DNA of 64,000 bases from Variovorax ginsengisoli (GCF_030811835.1 NZ_JAUSRO010000018.1:81329-145328); one strand, 5' to 3'. Positions 28,701 through 34,882 are shown, counted from the stretch's first letter. Numbers and translations: made by a program. Notes: generated from the letters alone by a model not told the origin.

Positions 28701-28751
28701 GCAGCTCGGTTGACTGCCGAGGAGCAGCGTCTTCTGCAACATGACCGCTAG
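16728..28751 (+). CDS. Giant TpsA exoprotein (filamentous-haemagglutinin family, DUF3739 C-terminus)
   Basis: The protein has 4007 residues, started at ATG 16728 because AGGA lies 6 nt upstream. An extended signal peptide is cleaved near GHADAQQ. The TPS/haemagglutination-activity domain (about 137-260) holds the secretion motif NRNGI at 227-231 (a variant of NPNGI). A very long right-handed beta-helix follows, with repeating G-G-N/D-x-T/S patterns. Near residues 3590-3700 the repeats give way to a helical insert (YQDELIAWLKERFGY, FAELKAAGREYND), followed by the DUF3739 tail and a coiled, Ala/Arg-rich end with SVFTVRVLGFGN. It is exported unfolded through TpsB. Its role may be adhesion, contact or nutrient capture; DUF3739-type TpsA proteins are found with CSS systems such as PdtA. 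Gene orientation and the shared promoter block place it under the upstream ECF sigma factor. Confidence 0.92.
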   Translation: MTTRARNGKDRQRMRQEACAYRMVPLARAISVGLVAAGALGHADAQQAFSSAWFASKSAIQNTAAATGRLPNGTLASSLTSPQAQQQQANAVLQRSIDNLGLAARSIAAQQAAQNAARVAAAGEPSSVPDGLAEGGLKVDANSLTAGWLNANAPVQSNADGRTHVAVEQTADKAILNWETFNVGKNTTVDFQQQKDWAVLNRVNDPNARPSRVQGQIHGDGTVLIVNRNGIVFSGVSQVDTRNLVAAATDVDLSLFKANGIYTLGTGNTPTFKDAVGKVVVEAGARITTPEPASGTQSGGYVLLLGNQVNNAGEITTRKGQTELAAGDSFLIRKGVATDTNTASTTRGNEIAPQIDTSLTPGQVANGNTKDGSTGKVVNTGLIRAREGDITLAGHDVQQNGVAVSSTTVNTRGTIHLLNSASDGTGQVTLGPDALTAILIEDDGKTTALDSQRDALIKESATQDALRTRTGGFDNLSVLSDRRDQSRVEIVTGGTAKFQSGSLTVATGGQIAVSAGQRSFVAEGAQLDVSGAVGVNVAMESNSVQVNVQGNELRDSPLNRNAATLFNENVWLDRRELTLVSAGTGGYTSDRWYSAGGLLEVSGYLGLQGHGIGEWAAQGGTVTLSGKEVVTQQGSVVNLAGGSLDVQTGVIRQTWLRGSDGQMYRADKAPADMLFTGVTTGYDAEHARWGENTTEHFYSPIIAPQQRLENGYTVGRDAGRLQIDAPTSSFEGSIVATVFNGQRQAGARPSGVTDGYKLTQTTVALPGTLALQSYGVLGNVPTVLASDTQVTFSNDKAPADRTGTSWFNADAISSFGLGGLTVWSTKGIAVADALTLAPGGKVDFAAPSVDVYANLTARGGSVSLGSLAGSIGLIDANGAVHIGLHTGATIDTRGLWTNLLTDPDADPWRLAFIDGGGVSLKLTGGDNTQTTNSGDVTLETGSRIDASAGGAILANGKFTGGKGGDITLATFDWNDSSHQSSRLAATLTLDGTLASYGFSKGGALTIQTGGTVTIGDQAVDLSSGQLPAGVAAPYDLTLVQDYNVAAGTPLPVQMTRYYAPGTSLLDQAMPASNASALVVAWSGFFANNATVGAWTDIPVAMTYRSGGSTVSVSKGGTIPAGVNLVSIETAGLTVMPVVQFPSSVFASLKDQFSSFTITYAVGSTYTVDVAVSAGTVISAGTTLQQAASVQAPLQLDPGVFGSGFSKYAVNGGHGVFVSDGTKVDVTMPVYQLSASASRLATGGDVARAVDLVLPMLYTEDPIHGELTQRAGASVALAGSEITVGSGASLTVDPTQSIRLTASNSIVVNGDLVAHGGTIALLPDLTRAASSFDNGVLWIGESALLDVSGEAAIAVDSRGRRYGFAQTGGSLLIGLESNTSTPDAVGNWSTLKAMGTPVVIRPGARLLANGAAATIDVAQADGLSGAAAQVALAGEGGLIRIGSTKSIFNDGTLEARSGGANAAGGTLNLVLEVGTVLNQSGQPMIDPAGRIITLTQSDVASGLAADLTPANAAGLPTGQAQISADRVAAGGFGTLDLWSRSKFVFDGDVSLNLPKSLLLHRGMLTHTEAASSVVLSAPYVLLDGAATIKDGAAINLDVGATNAGSLTISAALIDVDKSVYFGASSSFGEVQDLGFAHVALKSSGDLRFAGHKVLRDASFDPTDPASYTNLPAGLYSGGADFTITASQLYPVTGGVGVIQVGPNENPTAGDPNWTLTINGLGDNPAVPLSAFGSLTVNAPTIHQNGIVRAPLGTIAFGKGNYSYYDTGGNKQYVSHVTLGAGSITSVSAEGLTMPYGGTVDGLSWLYEGQAVSFADLATLNSGISFNSATLTAQAGSLIDVSGGGLLTGAGFVAGRGGSVDVLHTALANANPANTYSNSSSQVYALVPGNASAYAPATADATTPAIGQQITLDHAVGDLPAGTYTLMPATYALLPGAYRIELGTKTTLTQDAVRLTNGSYVATGMLGTAHTGLRDSLATNVTITPAAAVRSYSQYNETSYSQFAIANAATFGGVTSRLERDASSISIDFGPNTGNVLDFEGLADLTADEGGKAGTLFVGTSSRLNLPTSIEVRAEGSAATAGMASVTAEDLSRFNAGTLALGGRYSLTNATNNQSTGLASGPEVVFSAASDSTVLRAGAAVHAGQVFVLAKDAVTVESGATIDTRQGATNLLDSSLGYVFNISSPQNNQGSSAILAVGNGRLDFLGAASGTLPSSITIKDGASLLTRGTIALSSSGAQTLGDVNLEARYLALSTTAFNIGTAQSLAAGGSTGGIALTQSIIDRLLGSGTPLEQITLAASQSINFYGNAAIDLTDQAGVAPTLVLNTPALYGWGGASDQASIIADTVVWSGVSSGFGVPGSPFVSATPGAVTAGGAGTGSGSLSINARNIVFGYAPGARSQDQTALHRLTRGFSTVNLVASDSITANNRNTLSVYASGPNRGAVFDPDTYVGQGGTLNLVTPLLTGDAGSSMAYRTGGGLTVSAPAAGAAATASVTALGADIQLFGNQVSIDTAVALPSGRLSITADNGITLDGRAAIDLAGRTVHAFDVTKESWGGDLLLETTHGAITQATASSIDVSSTRGEAGSVTVTATGVGGTVDFAGSLAGAGGQGLASGSMDLRVTSLDDFTRFNQKLNAAGFLEARSFVIKTGDLTIGDEVRAKTVAISADGGSLTVNGRIDASGTSVGSISLAARDDLTLASTAVLDVHGTTLAVDGRGAPIEANNRGQIELTAKAGTLRLNTGATLDLSTPSGAYGQVVLNTPRTGETSGDILIAAAGPLAIKGAANIALDAFWTYALPGGSVITQTTLDGYDAANTRFINAALGNGALQTRLAGLKTYGDAFHLRPGVEIASTGDLSTSGDLDLSGYRYGLNANRDASSATYGAGEPMALVIRAAGTLTVKGSISDGFAGTPGIPGTPNVYGGVVNIPGTFESDGAGGYYSFDYNTQYYMATDWVVPNTPSYEYGLYLGSGSYNPGDTVKAGTPFYLGELYIDPGVTLPVLAATFTAGMPDVPGKSGATAGAVMQAAGTQSASLRLVAGADPASADQRTLVAASALRAVGPGYGSLVLDAPITTDPSTGLEVASVLRTGTGSLDLRAGGDFRQNSLYGIYTAGTQVAGTDTYNKTASDTQRMYFVDHGGDVTVSAQGDLRSYTAYDPAGGEFNSSEPSNWLWQQGDSSQGEVTAWGIHFGGFAGMGALGGGNVHIHAGGDAGSTSSFSVKDNSGYLPTSDDSFNVVVASSGYVAGATPSQFGGGTLQLDVGGRINTGVYTSGGLADNLGVGTGAVINLRGDTTIDAGSIGQLVTSGYGLRNTVSSMAPYDPRAADTTRPRDRTFYTPLRLVTGDGSITVHSRGTAAVLTATDPSPDGISLWTDRSGYTLFSAGGSLSQLPVAGAGFSNSDNLSFDPANFTAIAPSGSITVGLMLSPSSTGSLELLAGDSLFGTAIMTSGPTATDLHAGDRDPIRLYAVAGDVILAVGNYDSNNTGSDAPQLLAAKPVVMRAGRDILTNAYILNNDPTDVSVISAGRDILNSVIGIWGPGQLEVSAGRNVYQSDQGSQYLNDKGSIISYGAIVTGDTRPGASIVVSAGAGATGPDYAKLAQLYLDPANQASAGAPLVDQPGKVAKTYQDELIAWLKERFGYVAKDGADARAYFAALAPDQQNILLREVYFAELKAAGREYNDPTSSRYGSYLRGRAAIAALFPADQTYDGDITMLTSSAALGPNVRRGGGVRTLFGGDIQMLTPGGKQIIGVDGQVPPSTAGVVTQGAGDISLYSQDSILLGLSRIMTTSGGDILAWSAQGDINAGRGSKTTQIYTPPKRVYDAYGNVTLSPQVPSSGAGIATLNPIPEVPAGDIDLIAPLGTVDAGEAGIRVSGNVNIAALHVVNAENIQAQGQSTGLPAVAAVNVGALTSASAAASSAAIAAQETVQRAREEARQAQPSVFTVRVLGFGNEPMEGGEKAPPSPPELKSDGGSYQQASPVQIVGLGGTVDPRQAARLTAEEQRLLQHDR

Positions 28752-28917
28752 GGCACTCTCAAAAAATCGGATTTGCCTCCTTCTTGTCTCGGCCCAGAAC
28801 AGGTGACCACCGTCTTGCCTTGGAGTTGTATATGGTCTTTGATTATTCTTTCTCGCTGCCGACCTCGTATCGCCTTAGCGCGGCCGATCGCAGCTGAACA
28901 TCGGAGGTCGATCCGTC

Positions 28918-29634
28918 ATGAAGCCAAACGCGGCGCATTGCACAAGCGCATCCCATGCCATCGACGACGTTGCCGAGGGGCCGCTTGTCGGCAACGGACC
29001 CACCATCACCCTGCGTGATTTCCTGTTAGGAAACTATGCGGGCCTGCACCGTCGTCTGATGCGGCGCCTGGGTTGTCCCGACCTCGCGAGCGAATGTCTG
29101 CACGAGACCTGGCTACGGCTCGGGCAGGTAACGCTTTCGGGAGCGGTGCAATGTCCCGAAGCCTATATCTATCGTGCAGCTTGCAACGCCGCGACAGATC
29201 AGCTGCGCGGCGATCGCTCATCGCTCCACCTAGACCAAGCTGAACTCGAGCACTTGGTCGATCCCGCGCCCGGTCCGCACCTGCTTGCTGAACTGCGATC
29301 GGATCTGAGGGCTGTCGAGCATGCGATGCAGCGCCTGCCGCACCGGCATCGCTACGTGCTGGTCGCTTTGCGTGTCGAGCAGAAGTCTCGCCAGGAGGTC
29401 GCGGATGGCTGTCACATTTCGCTCGCGAGCGTGGACACGATGTTGCGCCAAGCGCTGGACCATTGTGCTGAAGCAACGGGTCAGGTCGTCATGGGGGGGG
29501 TCAGTCGAACGAGGCGTGGTTTTTCGCGGCGGTGGCGGGCTGCCTCAGGGGGCACCGCGTCGGCGCGGCAACGCAGTGGCGATTGGCGCCCACATCCTTC
29601 GTCCGCGATCTGCCGCGTATCAATATCCAGTTGA
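28918..29634 (+). CDS. Second ECF sigma factor, FecI-like, with doubtful C-terminus
   Basis: The frame encodes 238 residues. Region 2 (LLGNYAGLHRRLMRRLGC … ECLHETWLRLGQ) and region 4 (MQRLPHRHRYVLVALRVEQ … EVADGCHISLASVDTMLRQ) are clear, but FecI-type factors normally end near residue 190. The remaining 50 residues are Arg/Ser-rich and begin right after a run of eight G (29493-29500). A one-base change in that run would switch the tail to other frames, so the annotated stop may be wrong or the end may vary. GGAGG lies 10 nt upstream of ATG 28918. No FecR gene follows, so it is an orphan sigma factor or one sharing the upstream anti-sigma. Confidence 0.75.
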   Translation: MKPNAAHCTSASHAIDDVAEGPLVGNGPTITLRDFLLGNYAGLHRRLMRRLGCPDLASECLHETWLRLGQVTLSGAVQCPEAYIYRAACNAATDQLRGDRSSLHLDQAELEHLVDPAPGPHLLAELRSDLRAVEHAMQRLPHRHRYVLVALRVEQKSRQEVADGCHISLASVDTMLRQALDHCAEATGQVVMGGVSRTRRGFSRRWRAASGGTASARQRSGDWRPHPSSAICRVSISS

Positions 29635-30012
29635 ATATTCCGCATCAACCGCGAGGGATCGCTCCCGAGAATTTTCAATCGGACTGACATGTGGCACTGC
29701 GACCATCGAGGCGAGAACGTTGTTGATGTTCTGTCTTTAGGCCCGGCGCCGGTGGGCCTGAAATGTGGTGAATTCAGGGACTGCCGTTCGTATCCGTCGG
29801 ACGCGTCCTCATCGCTTAGACGTGCGTCTTGTGCAGAGTGCCACCGCAGTCGAGCGCGCTTCAAGCGCATGCGAAGCGTGCAACGACCCGTTGAATACTC
29901 CGCGCGGTATGCAACAAATGCCGACGAGCTATTGCGTGCACAGATCTTGCTGGCTGTTGTGGTTGTTCTGCAGCGGAAAAGCCCAAAGTGAAATAAGGAA
30001 GAGCGGAAGGCT

Positions 30013-30159
30013 ATGTTGCATCCTATGAGCTACGTTAGCTGCGTCCGTGGGGCCGACGATTTGATCACCGGCATGCAGTGCTGCTCCGAGTTACGACTAC
30101 GAGGCCGTTTCCTGCACCACATCGATGATTTCTCCATCGCATTCGGGTTCGGGCCATGA
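30013..30159 (+). CDS. 48-residue small ORF, unknown
   Basis: The peptide begins MLHPMSYVSCVRGADD and has three cysteines. GGAAGG precedes the ATG by only 2 nt. Its stop overlaps the next small ORF in an ATGA, which is the main reason to list it. No family is recognised, and it may be spurious. Confidence 0.2.
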   Translation: MLHPMSYVSCVRGADDLITGMQCCSELRLRGRFLHHIDDFSIAFGFGP

Positions 30160-30266
30160 AGGAAGTTCTTATCACCCTGGGCGCGATGCAGGGAGTCGGT
30201 GTGGTGCTCATGTTGAGCATGATCTGGCGGCGTCGTGATCGTTGCAAAGACGGGCTGGAGGGGTGA
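30156..30266 (+). CDS. 36-residue single-helix membrane ORF, unknown
   Basis: The peptide is a plausible single transmembrane segment (ITLGAMQGVGVVLMLSMIW) followed by a basic end (RRRDRC). It overlaps the preceding small ORF by ATGA. It could be a small transfer-region membrane protein left behind by a mobile element, but the evidence is only the coupling and the hydrophobic profile. Confidence 0.2.
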   Translation: MKEVLITLGAMQGVGVVLMLSMIWRRRDRCKDGLEG

Positions 30267-31193
30267 ATCGAGCTGGGGAACCAAGCTCGATATCCCATGC
30301 CCGCGGCGCTGTCGCGAGCGTGCATGGACCGTCGCTCTACCTGGCGGAACACGGAGCAACGGGTGATTCAAATTCAAAACTGCGGCTCTCAACCGCCTAT
30401 CGCGACCTGCGCTCGATACCGTCGATTGGGGCATGGGCATTATCAGCCACTGGTCCCGTTTGGCTGTCCGTTGAGGCCGGTAGCCAATCGGACGCGGGGG
30501 GAGCGTCGCGCGTATTTCGGCAGCCTATCGAGTGGGATCGCTTGACGGTACGACGCTGGCAAGCGTCGGCCTGCTGTGCAGGGTGATCGCTTCGTCTGCG
30601 GCTTCAAAGCAAAACCTCGAGTTGTCGTGACGGCACTTCTGGATAGCTGGTCGCTCCGGCCACGCCGATCCGCACGGTGCCGTGGATCCCCGTACAGCAC
30701 GCGCCGAGAGCATCCCTGTTTTCATCCGTGACTCCCTGAAGGGCGGCGACGGTATCACACTGTTCGTGCGCAGCCCAAGTCAGCGGGCGCATAACGTCCC
30801 GCGCGCGGCGTCGCCGCACCTCCCTGAAAACCAGACCTCCAGCAGCCCTGATTTGTCGCGTCCTGCGGCGCGATGTGGCGCTCACCGCGCGGCGGCTCTG
30901 TCTGCCATCTGCCCGCTGTCCCGAAGACAGCCGTTTCCCTCGTCCTTCGCTCTATTCCGTTGAATTTGCGCCCCTGCTGGCATGGGCCGGCTTTGCCTGC
31001 AAGGGGGTGTTCATAACGCTGGGCGCGTTGCGAATGCTACCCCCTTGCTCCCCCGTCCTCGGGGTCGCCGCATCTCACCGGGCGAAGAACTCAGGAAAAC
31101 GGCGGCCAGCTACGGGCAAGAGGCCGATGCCAACAAAACCCTCATTTGGAGGGCTCTGAATCTAGGAACCTGGCGTGTCAGTGAAGTCACATC

Positions 31194-31337
31194 CCTGAAC
31201 TCGCTGCGCTGATCGAAGCCGAAGGCCTTTTGAACCCGTTGTGTGTGGTGGCCGAGGAAGGCAAGACGAAGCGCGCCACGGGCCGTTTCGGCGTGATCGC
31301 TGGTGGCCGCCGCCTGATGGCGTTGCACTCCAAGCCG
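31194..31337 (+). pseudogene. ParB-like N-terminal domain fragment
   Basis: The frame encodes PELAALIEAEGLLNPLCVV … GRFGVIAGGRRLMAL, matching the ParB/Spo0J N-terminal domain with its 'G…L.VV…..F.viaG.RRl.AL' signature. Both ends are missing: upstream sequence is in other frames, and the fragment stops at the 3' end of the porin gene on the opposite strand. It is a remnant of a plasmid/ICE parB, supporting past mobile-element activity here. Confidence 0.6.
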
Positions 31338-31345
31338 CCCCGTTT

Positions 31346-32413
31346 TCAAAAGCGATGGCGCACGCCCACCACGTAGCTCTTGGCCGTTCCCGCGCTGACC
31401 CTGTCGGCCATCGCGAATGCATAGAGCGCCGTGCGCTTGGACAGGTCGTAGACGTAGCCCAGCGTGCTGGTGGTCCGCCGGGCCGTCAAGCTTCCGCTCG
31501 TCTTGTCCTGCCCGACCGCCATCTGCAGTTCGCCGTTGCCCCAGCAGGCTGTCACGCCCACATCGGGCATCTTGTCGGTGGTGCCCGTGCGGTCGTTCCG
31601 CACGCGCGCGTATTGGCCGAAGACGCGCACCGGACCGACGCCGTAGGCGCCGCCCAGCATGTGCGTGGTCTGGTCCCGCCGTGTGTCGAGTGGCATGAAA
31701 GGGGCGACCAGCAAGGTTGTGGAGGCCGGCGGCGGCGCGTAGCCTACGTGCTGCGTGGCGGCGCTCAGCAGCAAGGGGCCGTCCACGTAGATGACGTTGG
31801 CGGCATAGTTGGGCGAGCCGCGGCCTTCGTCGGGTGACCCCTCGACATTGAACTCGACGCCGCCGAGGCGCGGCGAGGTGTAGCGCACGGAGTTGACAAT
31901 CGTGGTGTCCGCTTCCAGCACGCCGCGGGCGCCGGTGTTGAACAACTGCCGGAACGACGGCGAGAACGTTGAGTTGGTGCCCATGGCGTTGGTCAGCAGC
32001 ATTGTCACGAACATCGGGTTGTCGTTAGAGCCCAGACGTACTTCCCCCCACGGCCCCGCGAGCCCGACGACCGCCTGCCTGGACCACATGAGGTCCCCCG
32101 CGGAGGTCGGGTTGCCATCGAAGCGCCCGGACGCGCCGTTGTCGACGCGGAAAAAGCTTTCGAGCACGAAGCTCGCGGTGAGCCCGCCGCCGAGATCTTC
32201 GCTCCCGCGCATGCCGAAGTAGCTGGTTTGTAGGGTGCCGCTATGCACCCCGGTGGTCTTTGTGATCGGCGCGTTGGGCGCGCCGGGTGGTTGGGCGGAC
32301 ACGGTGCCGACGGAGGCGTCGACCGTGCCGTAGAGCTGCACCTGGGCCTGCGTGGTGCAGGCCATTAGCGCGAGATTCAAACCCAACAGGATGGCGAAAT
32401 ATCTGGTTCTCAT
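31346..32413 (-). CDS. Gram-negative trimeric porin
   Basis: The protein has 355 residues: signal peptide (LALMACTTQAQ), then the start of a 16-strand porin (VQLYGTVDASVG), the conserved YFGMRGSEDLGGGL and LGSNDNP regions, and a C-terminal Phe (VVGVRHRF). This is the Burkholderiales OmpC/Omp32-like general or substrate-selective porin family. It is transcribed divergently from a LysR regulator and borders the aromatic catabolism genes, so it probably admits their substrate. Confidence 0.9.
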   Translation of the reverse strand: MRTRYFAILLGLNLALMACTTQAQVQLYGTVDASVGTVSAQPPGAPNAPITKTTGVHSGTLQTSYFGMRGSEDLGGGLTASFVLESFFRVDNGASGRFDGNPTSAGDLMWSRQAVVGLAGPWGEVRLGSNDNPMFVTMLLTNAMGTNSTFSPSFRQLFNTGARGVLEADTTIVNSVRYTSPRLGGVEFNVEGSPDEGRGSPNYAANVIYVDGPLLLSAATQHVGYAPPPASTTLLVAPFMPLDTRRDQTTHMLGGAYGVGPVRVFGQYARVRNDRTGTTDKMPDVGVTACWGNGELQMAVGQDKTSGSLTARRTTSTLGYVYDLSKRTALYAFAMADRVSAGTAKSYVVGVRHRF

Positions 32414-32525
32414 GGTTGTCTCCGGTCTTCTTTTTTAGAATGCGTCCAGTCGGCAACGGCTTTGGGGTACCGTGACTGGACGCCCGAACTCTCGATGGAA
32501 CCCGCTTGATAGAAAAACAATTTAT

Positions 32526-32550
32526 GCCGATGGTCTCCATCGCCATCGGC
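32526..32550. promoter_or_regulatory. Inverted repeat upstream of lysR
   Basis: GCCGATGG (32526-32533) and CCATCGGC (32543-32550) form a perfect 8-bp inverted repeat with a 9-nt spacer that itself contains CCATC. It ends 22 bp before the LysR start, within the divergent porin/lysR intergenic region. It may be the regulator's own binding site or a leader hairpin. Confidence 0.4.
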
Positions 32551-32572
32551 AATACCTGCGAGACACGGACTC

Positions 32573-33508
32573 ATGCGCTTTGAACGCTTCGACTTGAATC
32601 TATTGGTCGTTCTGGATGCCTTGCTCGAAGAGAAGAACGTGACGCGTGCAGCCGAGCGCCTGCACATCGGTCAATCGGCCGCCAGCGGTTCCCTGGCCCG
32701 GTTGCGCGACTATTTCAGTGACGAACTGCTGGTGATGGTCGGACGTCAGTTGACGCTCACGCCCCTGGCGAAGACGCTGGTTCAACCGGTGCGCGAAAGC
32801 CTGCTCAGCGTGAAGGCTGCGATCTCGGCCACGCCTCAGTTCGATCCCGGCACGGCGACGGAACGCTTCACCGTCTGCGCTTCGGATTACGTGACCACCG
32901 TGATGCTCGCGGACGCCCTGCAACGCGTCAGCAAGATCGCGCCAAACCTGACGGTGGACATTCGCACGCCCCCGAAGGACGTCTTCGAGTTGTCCGAGCG
33001 CGGCAGCATCGACCTGCTGGTGATGCCGGAGCAGTACATGGAGCGCCTGACGTACACCAAGCAGCGCTGGTTCACGGACGACCAAGTCTGCCTGGTCTGC
33101 GCACGCAACACGTTGGTCACCGACACCATGACCTTCGACGAGTACATGTCCATGAGCCACGTCGCCGTGCGTTTCGGCGACGACCGGGCCGTCACCTTCG
33201 AAGGATGGTTTCTTCCTCGCTACGGAAAGCAGCGGCGTGTCGAGATCGGCGTCGACAACTTCAGCACCTTGCCGTTGCTCATCATCGGGACGAACCGCAT
33301 CGCCACGATCCACAGCCGCATGGCGGAGCACTTCGCGCGCTATCTGCCAGTTCGCTTGGTACCGCCACCGTTCGAGATTCCGACGCTCGTCGCGATGATG
33401 TGCTGGCCGCCGCATCTGGACAACGACCCGGCGCACCAATGGTTCCGCCGTATGCTCCTCGAAAGCGCGAACCCGCCGCCTGCCGCGGCGGCGGATGCGC
33501 CCGCCTGA
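32573..33508 (+). CDS. LysR-family regulator (NodD/NahR-like)
   Basis: The protein has 311 residues. The N-terminal winged HTH reads RFDLNLLVVLDALLEEKN … RAAERLHIGQSAASGSL, the form typical of the NodD/NahR/PcpR branch that responds to aromatic compounds. The substrate domain follows (ERFTVCASDYVTTVML). It lies between the divergent porin and the convergent minus-strand catabolic set, and is the best candidate regulator of both. Confidence 0.88.
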   Translation: MRFERFDLNLLVVLDALLEEKNVTRAAERLHIGQSAASGSLARLRDYFSDELLVMVGRQLTLTPLAKTLVQPVRESLLSVKAAISATPQFDPGTATERFTVCASDYVTTVMLADALQRVSKIAPNLTVDIRTPPKDVFELSERGSIDLLVMPEQYMERLTYTKQRWFTDDQVCLVCARNTLVTDTMTFDEYMSMSHVAVRFGDDRAVTFEGWFLPRYGKQRRVEIGVDNFSTLPLLIIGTNRIATIHSRMAEHFARYLPVRLVPPPFEIPTLVAMMCWPPHLDNDPAHQWFRRMLLESANPPPAAAADAPA

Positions 33509-33528
33509 AGCGCGCGCGATGCCGCGCG

Positions 33529-33954
33529 CTATCCGGCGCGCAGCCCTGCTGCGAGGATGCCGGCCGCGCAGATCTCCTCGTCTTCATCGCCGGTGCCGCC
33601 GCTCGCACCGACAGCGCCGAGCACTAGGCCCGACGCGTCCTGGATGAGCAGGGCACCCGTCTGTGGGAGAAACTTTCCGTCGGCCGTTGCAGCCAGCGAC
33701 ACGAAGAAGTTCGGATTGCTCTTGGCGCGTTCGCCCAGGGTCCGGCTGGAGGCGCCCATGCTGACCGCGCCCCAGGCCTTGGCCCGCGCGATGTCGAAGC
33801 GGAACATGCTGGCACCGTCTTCGCGCTGGAAGGCCTTGAGGTGACCGGCGTCGTCCAGCACGGCGATGGCCATGGGCTTGTACCCCGCCTCGCGGGAACG
33901 TGCGAGGGCCGCATGGACGAGCTGGTTGGCTTGGTCGAGGGTGAGGATGGTCAT
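33529..33954 (-). CDS. GlcG/HbpS-like protein
   Basis: The protein has 141 residues: TLDQANQLVHAALARSREAG, MAIAVLDDAGHLKAFQRED, and a Gly-rich end (GLVLGAVGASGGTGDEDEE). This is the GlcG/HbpS fold, a haem- or cofactor-binding domain often found as a small accessory gene in aromatic and glycolate operons. It is the last gene of the minus-strand set and ends 20 bp from the convergent lysR. Confidence 0.85.
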   Translation of the reverse strand: MTILTLDQANQLVHAALARSREAGYKPMAIAVLDDAGHLKAFQREDGASMFRFDIARAKAWGAVSMGASSRTLGERAKSNPNFFVSLAATADGKFLPQTGALLIQDASGLVLGAVGASGGTGDEDEEICAAGILAAGLRAG

Positions 33955-34001
33955 GGAACTTCAGGTTGAAAGGGTATGGCCTTGCAGAGGCAGGCCAGCG
34001 G

Positions 34002-34661
34002 TTAGACGAACGATTCAAGCACCGCCAGCGGCGTGGGCGGACGCGGAATCCTGAACTTGATCGGCTTCCAGTCGGCGGCTGCCGGGCGCTCGAGGCAGCG
34101 CATCAGCCATTCCTGCATGACGGCCCATTCGGCGAGGTCGATGCCTGCCAAAGGCGCGAGCGTCATCACCGACGACACATTGAGATCGGCCACCGTGAAG
34201 CGATCGCCCAGCAGATAGGGGCGGTCGCGCAGATGCGCATCGAGCACCCGGAAAGGGCGGCCGAGCTTGCGCATCGCCATGGCAGCTTCGTCGGCGTTGC
34301 GCTCGTGCTCAGCAAAGAGAAAGAGGTTCGCCGCGGCGAAGAGCAGGGGCTTCTCGACTTCCGACACTACCCACAGCGCCCACTGCATGGCCAGTGCATC
34401 TTCCTGCAGGTTGGCCGGCGCCAAGGGGCCACCGTGCTTGCGAGCCAGATACAGGTTGATGGCCAGCGATTCGAACAGCTTGAAATCGCCGTCCTGCAGT
34501 GCCGGCACGCGTCCGTTCGGGTTGATCTGCAGGTACTCGGGTTGGCGGGTGCTGCCGTCGAGAAAATGCGTGGGCACGTGCTCGAACGGAAGGTCGAGCT
34601 CCTTCAACATCCAGGCAACGCGGTGCGCGCGTGATCGGAGATCGCCGTACAAAATGGTCAT
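34002..34661 (-). CDS. Glutathione S-transferase
   Basis: The protein has 219 residues. The N-terminal thioredoxin-like domain (LYGDLRSRAHRVAWMLKE … INPNGRVPALQDGDFKLFES) contains the glutathione-site cis-Pro and the ES pair. The all-helical C-terminal domain ends with a tail of about 30 residues. GSTs are frequent in lignin-dimer catabolism (beta-etherases, glutathione lyases), but sequence alone does not say which reaction it performs. The 221 bp upstream to the MFS gene hold no convincing gene. Confidence 0.88.
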   Translation of the reverse strand: MTILYGDLRSRAHRVAWMLKELDLPFEHVPTHFLDGSTRQPEYLQINPNGRVPALQDGDFKLFESLAINLYLARKHGGPLAPANLQEDALAMQWALWVVSEVEKPLLFAAANLFLFAEHERNADEAAMAMRKLGRPFRVLDAHLRDRPYLLGDRFTVADLNVSSVMTLAPLAGIDLAEWAVMQEWLMRCLERPAAADWKPIKFRIPRPPTPLAVLESFV

Positions 34662-34882
34662 GGATCAGTTCCTTGGAGCGTCACCGGTCTGACGCTCGAG
34701 TCGTATGAGTCGGTCGAGCACGCGGCGCGCTCGAACTGCAGCTGCGTCTCCGGACAGCAAGATCGGTGTCAGATCCCGGAAGGCCGTGGCCCCATGGTTC
34801 GGTGCTGCGCCTCCGGCATTGGAAGGGCTTCGGTCTCGAAGGGACGGCGCTGAACGCGCACCAGACAAGCCATGACGGACCT

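Larger units (their letters stand above)
29635..31193. other. 1.5-kb stretch of decayed DNA between the TPS locus and the aromatic region
   Basis: I see no intact gene of normal size. GTTGAATATTCCGC at 29.63 kb recurs as GTTGAATACTCCGC at 29.89 kb, a hint of old duplication. Two small overlapping ORFs (30013 and 30156) are listed separately. Up to the ParB remnant at 31194, open frames exist on both strands but none has family-like sequence, and they shift repeatedly. Confidence 0.4.

Noticed and set aside
17043..28742. Several very long open frames on the minus strand within the giant exoprotein gene
   Set aside because: They are shadows created by high-GC codon bias; none has a family-like sequence or ribosome site, while the plus frame is a clear TpsA.
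34662..34882. Small minus-strand frame between the GST and MFS genes
   Set aside because: Arg/Ser/Pro-rich translation with no family resemblance or ribosome site; treated as spacer.
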